Assembly (NCBI GenBank): GCA_018715465.1
Contig: DVLN01000157.1
Location: 1 to 10,857 of the forward strand
Reading direction: 5' to 3'
Length of the DNA stretch: 10,857 nucleotides
Source: Candidatus Faecivivens stercorigallinarum
Lineage (GTDB): Bacteria; Bacillota; Clostridia; Oscillospirales; Ruminococcaceae
Shown here: one piece after another, positions 1 to 5,090 of the stretch
How the letters are laid out: every line of letters begins with the position of its first letter
Position numbering within the stretch: the first letter of the stretch is position 1
Translations under genes and position numbers: made by a program
Notes under the pieces: model-generated
What the model saw: only the letters and a program-made list of their open reading frames with translations
Databases searched by the model: none
What the model was told of the DNA's origin: nothing

Positions 1-1158
1 GGTCTTTTTATAGTGTTTCAGCTCCTCCTTTGCCGGAGCATACTCCCCTGCTTTCTGGAGGTATTCCACACCTTTGGGGATATTCTCTGTAACGCCCAAA
101 CCGTTGCAGTACAGCTTGCCCAGCAGATAAAAGGCTTCACGGCAGTTCCAATCAATCCGTTCCAGATACCCGAGAGCCTTGGCATAATCCTGCTGGGTTC
201 CCTGGCCGTTGGCGTAGCAGGCACCAAGATAATAGAGCATGACCGGACCGCCGTTGTCTTCCGCCCATTTGAGCAGCTGAAAAGATTTGGCATAGTCCTG
301 CTCTATCCCCCTGCCATCATAGTAGAACATCCCCAGCCGGTTGGCGGGATTCACTTTTGCCTCGATGGGAGCCGAGAGTGCCTGCTGGTAATATTGTGCG
401 GCCCGGGCGAAGTCCTTGGACACCCCCACGCCCAGCTCGTAGGAGTAGCCCACCCAGAAGAAGGCCCGGGGCTCTCCCAGCTCCGCCGCCCGGCGGTAAA
501 GATCAAAGGCATCCTCCTTTTTCCCCTGGTCGTAAAGCTCGTTGGCATAATAGAAAAAGTAACTCGGATACCCCTTCTCTGCCCCGTAGCGGTACACTTC
601 AATCGCCTTTTCCGGCTGGGGAGAGATGAGTCCCTGTTTCCCCTCCCTATAGAAATTGGCATTGTACTCCTTGGAGTCATAGCGTCCGAACACAGCAGCG
701 GGCGCCCGATGGCGCAGGCAGTCGATCGCTTCTTCCAGTTGTTTTTCCGACTTGAAAGAGGTGACCTGCCGCTGCTGGCGGTCATCGACAATCCAGATTT
801 CATAGGTGTAGGTAACCTGGGTGCGCTGACCGGCATGGTGGGTATGCCGCTCCACCCGGCTGAATACCCCACGGATGCGGGAGATGGCGGAAACCACGTC
901 CCCCAGCACCCATTCCTTGCCAATCCCCATCTTTCCGCACCACTGGCCGTTTTGCTTTAAATCCTGGTCTACCATCGCAAAAAGCTCTTTCACCGGCGGC
1001 GTTTCGTCCGGGTAGCGGAGCTGGTCGCGGATCGACTGGGCCAGCGCGCTTTTCTCCGGGTACAGTGCATCCCGCAGGCTCCGGTATGCCAGGAAAATCC
1101 CAATCAGAACCGCACCGCTCCCAGAAAGGGACACAGGTAGTAGAAAATCCGCATCTTG
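1..1158 (-). pseudogene. Sel1/TPR-repeat protein, C-terminal part (frameshifted, runs off left edge)
   Basis: This minus-strand frame stays open from about 1158 down to base 1 with no stop. It starts with a hydrophobic segment (about 1150-1085, FLLPVSLSGSGAVLIGIFLA), then a region of about 150 residues I do not recognise. From about base 630 to the left edge there are five or six Sel1-like repeats, visible as units such as YDGRGIEQDYAKSFQLLKWA, YANGQGTQQDYAKALGYLE and YCNGLGVTENIPKGVEYLQ. Sel1 repeats are TPR-like helical hairpins that usually act as protein-interaction scaffolds. The frame has no credible start: it is closed by a stop at 1159-1161 and the only early candidate, GTG at 1134, has no ribosome binding site. 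It is almost certainly the continuation of the upstream frame (1104-1457), separated by a one-base shift. No partner or pathway can be named. The C-terminus lies outside the window. Confidence 0.75.
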
Positions 1159-1457
1159 TCATCCAGCCGCTCTACCTTTTCCGGGAGCGTCTGCCCCAGA
1201 TAGAAAAACCACAGCGCCAGCGCACCGCCCCCACCAAAAGCAGCCGCCGGAATCAAACCGATCAGCCGTCCGCGGGTTCTCTCAAGATAATAGCCGTCTT
1301 CCGGGCCGTCAGGCTGCTGCTTTTTGTTCCACCAGACCAGCAAGAGAATCACCGGAATGGCAAAGACGCGGAAAACCACCACCAGAATGATGTAAACAAT
1401 CACATTCCAAGGCCATTTGAGATAAAAATGTTTTTTAGAAGTGTCCTTTGAATCCAT
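1104..1457 (-). pseudogene. N-terminal membrane part of the split Sel1-repeat protein
   Basis: A 117-residue frame starts at ATG 1457-1455, 8 bases after an AGGAGG site (1466-1471). It encodes two hydrophobic spans, about residues 16-42 (VIVYIILVVVFRVFAIPVI...) and about 68-88 (LIGLIPAAAFGGGGALALWF), separated by a polar loop. It then ends in an abrupt tail, CPFLGAVRF, at a stop at 1104-1106. A third hydrophobic span and the Sel1 repeats continue in the next frame from about 1150, so restoring one base between 1107 and 1158 would give one membrane-anchored repeat protein of about 500 residues or more. Read alone, this would be a small membrane protein of unknown function. I consider it the 5' part of a broken gene, or of a gene with a base-calling error. 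Confidence 0.7.
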
Positions 1458-1931
1458 TCTATCCGCCTCCTGTTTGAGTTGTTTCTGTCCCCTGATGAAC
1501 AGCCGGCCTTTACGCTATCTAACCGTTAAAAAAAATAGCCGAATACTTTTTTGCACGGGCATAGCTCATTTCATACAAAAAAATTGATAAAAAGTACATT
1601 TATTTGGAATCATAACATATACCACGTCAAATATCAACAACTGCGCTCTGCACAATCAGTTCTTTCTGTTCCAGATATTTCCGTTTTCAAACTCTGCATA
1701 GCTTTGATTGCTGCGGATACAATACTGCTGTCGGCAACACGACGCCGGCAAAAACAAAGAGCAACCATCAAGGACGGTCTTAAGCGGGCGGCAGAGACTT
1801 CTCACGCCATTACGGCAAACCCTCTGTTCCCCTGTCAGAAAAAATTCTCTGCCGCTGCCGCTCCGTCCCGCGGGAACGCATCAAATCACTGCCGTTCCCC
1901 TTATAAACCCTCACGAGAAAGGAAAATGATT
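1458..1931. other. Gene-poor divergent intergenic region
   Basis: These 474 bases separate the minus-strand Sel1-repeat gene from the plus-strand SASP gene. The left half (about 1525-1640) is markedly AT-rich. A plus-strand frame is open from 1551 into the SASP gene, but its N-terminal part looks like random translation and has no ribosome binding site, so I do not call a gene. Apart from the ribosome binding sites and the tentative forespore promoter I see no terminator, repeat or RNA gene here. Confidence 0.6.
1696..1724 (+). promoter_or_regulatory. Possible forespore sigma-F/G promoter upstream of the SASP gene
   Basis: GCATA at 1696-1700 matches the -35 of forespore sigma factors. GGATACAATA at 1715-1724 fits the sigma-F -10 pattern GGNNANANTW, but with a 14-base spacer rather than 15. 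Read as sigma-G, TACAATA at 1718-1724 matches 5 of 7 positions with a 17-base spacer. SASP genes are known to be forespore-expressed, which is why I looked here. The weak point is distance, since it would leave a leader of about 200 bases before the start codon. Confidence 0.3.
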
Positions 1932-2126
1932 ATGACCAACAATAACCAGATCGTAGTCCCCGAAGCCAAAAACGCAATGGAACAGTTCAAGATGCAGGCT
2001 GCAAGTGAAGTCGGTGTCCCTCTGAAACAGGGCTATAATGGCGACCTGACCTCCCGTCAGGCTGGCTCGATCGGCGGACAGATGGTCAAGAAGATGATCG
2101 AATCCTACGAAAGCTCGATGAAATAA
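1932..2126 (+). CDS. Alpha/beta-type small acid-soluble spore protein
   Basis: A 64-residue protein. Alpha/beta SASPs coat DNA in the dormant spore core, protecting it from UV and heat damage, and are degraded at germination by the GPR protease. The conserved C-terminal block is clear: VGVPLKQGYNGDLTSRQAG followed by SIGGQMVKKMIESYE, with the YNGDL spacing typical of clostridial members. ATG 1932 is preferred over ATG 1926, because the purine-rich site AAAGG (1918-1922) lies 9 bases before 1932 but only 3 before 1926. The start MTNNNQIVVPEAKNAMEQFK also matches the family's N-terminus (VPEAK...L/M..FK). The region where GPR normally cuts (Glu before Ile/Val/Phe-Ala) reads KMQAASE, with Gln in place of Glu. 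It appears monocistronic, with its own downstream terminator. Confidence 0.93.
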   Translation: MTNNNQIVVPEAKNAMEQFKMQAASEVGVPLKQGYNGDLTSRQAGSIGGQMVKKMIESYESSMK

Positions 2127-2229
2127 GCGGTGGAATGCTTCCGCTGCCAGATCGCGATAGTCGGCACACATTGAGTCGTAAAAATTAAGTCCCGTCTTTT
2201 CAGGCAACAGTCTGAGAACCGGAAAAAAG

Positions 2230-2266
2230 AAAATGTGCAGATGGATGAACCGTCTGCACATTTTTT
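2230..2266 (+). terminator. Intrinsic terminator after the SASP gene
   Basis: The arms AAAATGTGCAGATGG (2230-2244) and CCGTCTGCACATTTT (2250-2264) form a 15-base-pair stem with one G-U pair and a 5-base loop (ATGAA). The stem runs into T6 at 2261-2266. It lies about 100 bases after the SASP stop and before the next promoter, so it insulates the two transcripts. Confidence 0.9.
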
Positions 2267-2294
2267 CATTCTGGTGACATTGTCCCCTGTCCGC

Positions 2295-2323
2295 TTGCCA
2301 AACCCGGCAGGGTTTGTTATACT
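2295..2323 (+). promoter_or_regulatory. Sigma-A promoter of the FrnE/DsbA-like gene, with spacer dyad
   Basis: The -35 is TTGCCA (2295-2300), the spacer is 17 bases, and the -10 is TATACT (2318-2323) with an extended TG at 2315-2316. A perfect inverted repeat, CAAACCC (2299-2305) / GGGTTTG (2310-2316) with a 4-base centre, fills the spacer. It could be an operator, but no regulator is identifiable from sequence alone. Confidence 0.8.
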
Positions 2324-2362
2324 TTGGATAGACAATCACCCCAACGAAAGGAAGTATCCATC

Positions 2363-3061
2363 ATGTCCAATCTGACCATCCGTTTTGTCACCGACTATGT
2401 CTGCCCCTACTGCATCGCCGCCAAAATCCCGCTGATGCGCGCCGCCGAAAAACGCGGTATCCAGATTGAATGGCTGCCGTTTGAGCTGACACCCACCGAC
2501 AGGCCCCCGGTCGACACCTGGAACGACCCCGTCCGCAGGGAAAAATGGGCAGCAACCCTGGTTCCCTTCTGCGAAAAACAGGGGCTGTCCTACCACTTCC
2601 CGCCCCATGTCATCCCCCGCCCCTATACCAACCTGGCGTTTATGGGCTGGTATTACGCCTGCGAACACGGCAAAGGGGAAGAATACAACAGCCGGATGTA
2701 CCAGCTCTATTTCGGCAAAGAAAAGAACATCGGCGATATCAAGGTGCTGTCGGCTGAAGCGGCTGCCCTTGGAATGGACCCTGCCGATTTTGAGCAGGCA
2801 GTTTTGTCGGGGCAGTACAGCGAGCGGCTGGCAGAGGCCAACCGCTATGCCCGTGAAACGTTGGGGGTATCCCATGTACCGACCGTCTGGATTGGCGAAA
2901 CGCGGGTCTTGAACGCGCTGATGAGCGAAGAAGAATACGGCGAACTGATCGACCAGCTGCTGGCGGAGGGAGAAGCCGTCCAGCAGGATGGGGACGGCTT
3001 TGGCTGCGGCCCGGACGGGTGCGGCTTTGCGGGCGGATGCGGCCCGAACGGCTGCCGCTGA
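2363..3061 (+). CDS. FrnE/DsbA-family thiol-disulfide oxidoreductase
   Basis: A 232-residue cytosolic protein with a thioredoxin fold and inserted helical domain, the FrnE-like branch of the DsbA family, which makes, breaks or rearranges disulfides. The active-site motif CPYC is at residues 14-17, right after the first strand (LTIRFVTDYVCPYC). The cis-proline loop is HVPTVWIG, with Pro173. There is no signal peptide. Start ATG 2363 follows AAAGGA (2347-2352) by 10 bases; an upstream in-frame start at 2324 lies on top of the -10 region and is rejected. The last 18 residues form an unusual Gly/Cys tail with two CX4C motifs (Cys215/Cys220 and Cys226/Cys231). FrnE of Deinococcus radiodurans is reported to have an extra CX4C motif, so a second redox or metal-binding centre is plausible. 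The natural substrate is unknown. The stop lies one base from the stop of the convergent ABC-F gene. Confidence 0.88.
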   Translation: MSNLTIRFVTDYVCPYCIAAKIPLMRAAEKRGIQIEWLPFELTPTDRPPVDTWNDPVRREKWAATLVPFCEKQGLSYHFPPHVIPRPYTNLAFMGWYYACEHGKGEEYNSRMYQLYFGKEKNIGDIKVLSAEAAALGMDPADFEQAVLSGQYSERLAEANRYARETLGVSHVPTVWIGETRVLNALMSEEEYGELIDQLLAEGEAVQQDGDGFGCGPDGCGFAGGCGPNGCR

Positions 3062-3062
3062 T

Positions 3063-4619
3063 TCAGGAGAGCAGCTCATCCAGTCCAACCGGCTGCATCC
3101 CCTGTGGGGTCAGCATGCAGACCCGGCCGGCTACCTCGCCGATCAGCTTCCGGTCGTGGGAAACGCAGATAATCGCGCCGTCAAACCGGCGCAGGATGCT
3201 GCGGATAACCGGGCCGGACAATGGGGAAAAGTTGCGGGTCGGTTCATCCAGCAGCAGGACATTGGCGCCGCTGCGAATCATATGAATAAATAACAGTTTT
3301 GCTTTCTGTCCGCCGGAGAGATCGGAGATTTGGTGCTCCATCTCCTCCGGCGTATATTTTACGCTCCCGAGAAAGGTCCTGATCTCGGATATCTCGTCCC
3401 GGCTGCCCGAACGGGTCAGGAATTCAACCGGCGTCTTGTCCAGCGGCAGCAGGTCGGCATAGTTCTGGGGCATATAGGCCGCCCGTATATCCCTGCGGGG
3501 CAGCAGCTGTTCTGCGATCTGCTTGAGCAGTGTCGACTTGCCCGCTCCGTTTTTGCCGACGATAAACAGCTTCTCGCCGCCGGTCACATTCAGCCGGATA
3601 TCCTGGGAAAGCAGGCTTCCATCCGGGATGTACAGCCTTTCCAGCGTCAGGTCAAGCACCCGCTTGGCATCTGGCAGATGGGTCTTTTCAAAGTCCAGCA
3701 GAATCGCTTCCTCGACATCCGGCATCTGGGTCATCTGTTCGCTTTCCCGCTGGAACCGCTTTTCCATCGAGGTGACCGCGTGCATCTTGCGTTTGAGCAT
3801 CTTCCCGCCGTGTGGGTCACCACGGGAGATCGAATGCAGGCTGTGGTTGACCTTTTCCTTGATCTCCCTCAGCCGCTGTTGCTGGGCGTCAAACTGTGCC
3901 TTTTCATCCCGCGCCATCTGCCGCTGGTGGTCAATCGACGCCAGCCGCCGGTCAACATACTCCCGATATCCGACCCGCCGGACGGTACAGCGGGGCAATG
4001 TCCTTCGCCGGAGCAGCTCAAGGTGGATTACCATGTTGGCGGTCCGCTCCAACAGTACTTCATCATGCGAGACATACAGCACCGGGCGTCCGCAGCTGAC
4101 TATAAATTTTTCCAGCCACTGAAGCGCTTCAATGTCCAGGTCGCCGCTCGGCTCATCCAGCAGCAGGATATCCGGCGATTCGCACAATAGCCTTGCCAGC
4201 TGCATCTTGACCTTTTCCCCGCCCGATAAACTGCCCATCGGTCGGTCTTCATAAAAGATGCCGCCCGGCAGTGACAGCAGCCGGGCAATGTCCGCCAGTT
4301 CCCGCGGCGTCCGGTCAAGAAATGCCTCGCTCTGACAGAAATACCCGCAAATTTCCATCTGTTTTTCTTCTTCGGTGAGCTCCTGTTTAAGATAACCGAT
4401 TACCGCGCCGCCTGTGATGATCGTCCCTTCGGTTTCGACATACCTTTCGGCCGCTTCCGGGTCGGCGATCAGTTTGAGCAAGGTCGACTTCCCGTTTCCC
4501 TCCTCCCCGATCACGGCGCAGCGGTCCCCTTCCCCAAGGGTGAAGGAAAGGCCGCTGATGATCGGGCGGAGGTCTTTTTTGTGGGTAACCGACAAATTCC
4601 GTACCTGCAAAGTTTTCAT
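3063..4619 (-). CDS. ABC-F family ATPase, possible ribosome-protection type
   Basis: A 518-residue protein with two ABC ATPase domains and no membrane segment, which defines the ABC-F class of ribosome-acting ATPases. Domain 1 has Walker A GEEGNGKST (38-46), signature LSGGE (131), Walker B ILLLDEP (Asp155, Glu156) and H-loop His185. Domain 2 has Walker A GKNGAGKST (355-363), signature LSGGQ (434), Walker B VLLLDEP (Asp458, Glu459) and His488. The charged linker at about 222-310 corresponds to the segment that reaches the P-site tRNA and drug site in this family. Walker B is followed by PSGDLD in domain 1 and PTRNFSPLS in domain 2, so neither has the usual PTNHLD. ATG 4619 is preceded by AGAAGG. 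The leader (4620-4886) has the layout of a transcription attenuator, as seen for several antibiotic-resistance ABC-F genes. That supports a drug-protection role by inference, and the drug class cannot be told from sequence. Confidence 0.9.
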   Translation of the reverse strand: MKTLQVRNLSVTHKKDLRPIISGLSFTLGEGDRCAVIGEEGNGKSTLLKLIADPEAAERYVETEGTIITGGAVIGYLKQELTEEEKQMEICGYFCQSEAFLDRTPRELADIARLLSLPGGIFYEDRPMGSLSGGEKVKMQLARLLCESPDILLLDEPSGDLDIEALQWLEKFIVSCGRPVLYVSHDEVLLERTANMVIHLELLRRRTLPRCTVRRVGYREYVDRRLASIDHQRQMARDEKAQFDAQQQRLREIKEKVNHSLHSISRGDPHGGKMLKRKMHAVTSMEKRFQRESEQMTQMPDVEEAILLDFEKTHLPDAKRVLDLTLERLYIPDGSLLSQDIRLNVTGGEKLFIVGKNGAGKSTLLKQIAEQLLPRRDIRAAYMPQNYADLLPLDKTPVEFLTRSGSRDEISEIRTFLGSVKYTPEEMEHQISDLSGGQKAKLLFIHMIRSGANVLLLDEPTRNFSPLSGPVIRSILRRFDGAIICVSHDRKLIGEVAGRVCMLTPQGMQPVGLDELLS

Positions 4620-4640
4620 AAAATCCTTCTTTCCGGCAAT

Positions 4641-4676
4641 AAAAAAGACTGCCTTTTCAAAGCCGAAAAAGCAGTC
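4641..4676 (-). terminator. Intrinsic terminator in the ABC-F leader (attenuator)
   Basis: Read on the minus strand, GACTGCTTTTTC (4676-4665) pairs with GAAAAGGCAGTC (4658-4647) to give a 12-base-pair stem with one G-U pair and a 6-base loop. T6 follows immediately (4646-4641). It lies between the promoter and the gene, only 21 bases before the ABC-F start codon. It would therefore stop transcription early unless the stem is prevented from forming. Confidence 0.88.
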
Positions 4677-4759
4677 GTATTCGCGCAGTCAGGCTATGAT
4701 ACCACAGCCCAAAATACCGGAAAACCGGCAATCAAAAAATGCGCAATCTGCTTTTTCGG
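4663..4759 (-). promoter_or_regulatory. Antiterminator pairing in the ABC-F leader
   Basis: On the minus strand CCGAAAAAGCAG (4759-4748) is perfectly complementary over 12 bases to CTGCTTTTTCGG (4674-4663), the 5' arm plus first loop bases of the terminator. The two pairings exclude each other. The upstream copy also resembles the terminator's 3' arm, since GAAAAAGCAG and GAAAAGGCAG are each followed by a T-run and ATTGCCGG, suggesting a duplication. Segment CTGTTTTAAGCGG (4828-4816), just after the mini-ORF, could weakly pair with and sequester the antiterminator. Confidence 0.65.
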
Positions 4760-4829
4760 ACACAAACATCAAAAGCCATCCGCCAAAGGGGTGACCTGTT
4801 GCTGACTGTTCGATTCCGCTTAAAACAGA

Positions 4830-4841
4830 TTATTTACGCAT
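4830..4841 (-). CDS. Leader mini-ORF Met-Arg-Lys (candidate sensor peptide)
   Basis: The minus-strand bases ATGCGTAAATAA encode a three-residue peptide, MRK. The ribosome binding site AAAGAAGG (4855-4848) lies 6 bases before the ATG, as good as for the real genes here. It sits about 45 bases after the predicted transcription start of the ABC-F leader. Mini-ORFs of this kind sense drug-stalled ribosomes in other ABC-F and erm leaders. The in-frame upstream extension has no start after the promoter, so the mini-ORF is independent. A second possible leader ORF of 26 residues starts at 4769 and ends at 4689 across the antiterminator, but its ribosome binding site is poor. Confidence 0.5.
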   Translation of the reverse strand: MRK

Positions 4842-4892
4842 TTTTAACCTTCTTTGCAGTAATTTATCCGGCAGTAACCGGATGACGGTTTC

Positions 4893-4921
4893 AGTATAGC
4901 ACGTCCTGCCATCCTTGTCAA
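4893..4921 (-). promoter_or_regulatory. Sigma-A promoter of the ABC-F gene
   Basis: On the minus strand there is a perfect -35 TTGACA (4921-4916), a 17-base spacer and -10 TATACT (4898-4893). The predicted start is near 4886, giving a leader of about 267 bases. A small hairpin (ATCCGG 4883-4878 / CCGGAT 4871-4866) falls at the very 5' end of the transcript. Confidence 0.88.
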
Positions 4922-5022
4922 CCCCGCGCAGTGCCTGTGCTCCCCGCTGCCGAAACTTGTTTGCTTGCTGGAATCGGTGTTCAAAACAGGGAAAAAATAC
5001 AGAACAAATTTTTGATATCCTA

Positions 5023-5051
5023 TTGACAAACAAGAACAGATATTCTATACT
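5023..5051 (+). promoter_or_regulatory. Sigma-A promoter of the radical SAM/DUF4130 operon
   Basis: The -35 is a perfect TTGACA (5023-5028), the spacer 17 bases and the -10 TATACT (5046-5051). The leader is about 33 bases. GAACAGATATTC (5034-5045) inside the spacer resembles the Firmicutes LexA box GAAC-N4-GTTC with one mismatch. Confidence 0.87.
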
Positions 5052-5090
5052 TTAGTTGAACATAAAAGAACAAGGAAAGGAGTCTGTTCT

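Noticed and set aside
351..923. A 190-residue minus-strand open frame
   Set aside because: It is an out-of-frame shadow of the Sel1-repeat gene with Ser/Arg/Pro-rich random composition and no ribosome binding site.
13..960. A 315-residue plus-strand open frame
   Set aside because: It lies antisense to the Sel1-repeat frame, whose repeated motif pattern is unmistakable. It has no ribosome binding site and no recognisable domain.
1107..1158. Programmed -1 frameshifting in the Sel1-repeat gene
   Set aside because: No X-XXY-YYZ slippery heptamer is in frame. The nearest T-run (ATT-TTC) would need poor re-pairing in the P site. Mutation or sequencing error fits better.
1878..1907. Sigma-G promoter close to the SASP start (GCATC...TTATAAA)
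   Set aside because: When aligned properly the -10 matches only 3 or 4 of 7 positions.
1551..1931. N-terminal extension of the SASP frame
   Set aside because: The composition is random, no ribosome binding site precedes it, and SASPs are about 60-75 residues long. The AAAGG site before 1932 fixes the start.
2336..3088. A 250-residue minus-strand frame opposite the FrnE-like gene
   Set aside because: It is antisense to a gene with clear CPYC and cis-Pro motifs and shows no domain of its own.
3330..4190. A 286-residue plus-strand frame inside the ABC-F gene
   Set aside because: It is a shadow of the Walker and signature motifs on the minus strand.
4414..4794. A plus-strand frame across the ABC-F start and leader
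   Set aside because: It overlaps the ABC-F N-terminus and the terminator, has no ribosome binding site, and its composition is low-complexity.
4830..5033. A 67-residue minus-strand frame ending in LKMRK
   Set aside because: Its start lies upstream of the ABC-F promoter and overlaps the divergent promoter. Only the final MRK mini-ORF has a ribosome binding site within the transcript.
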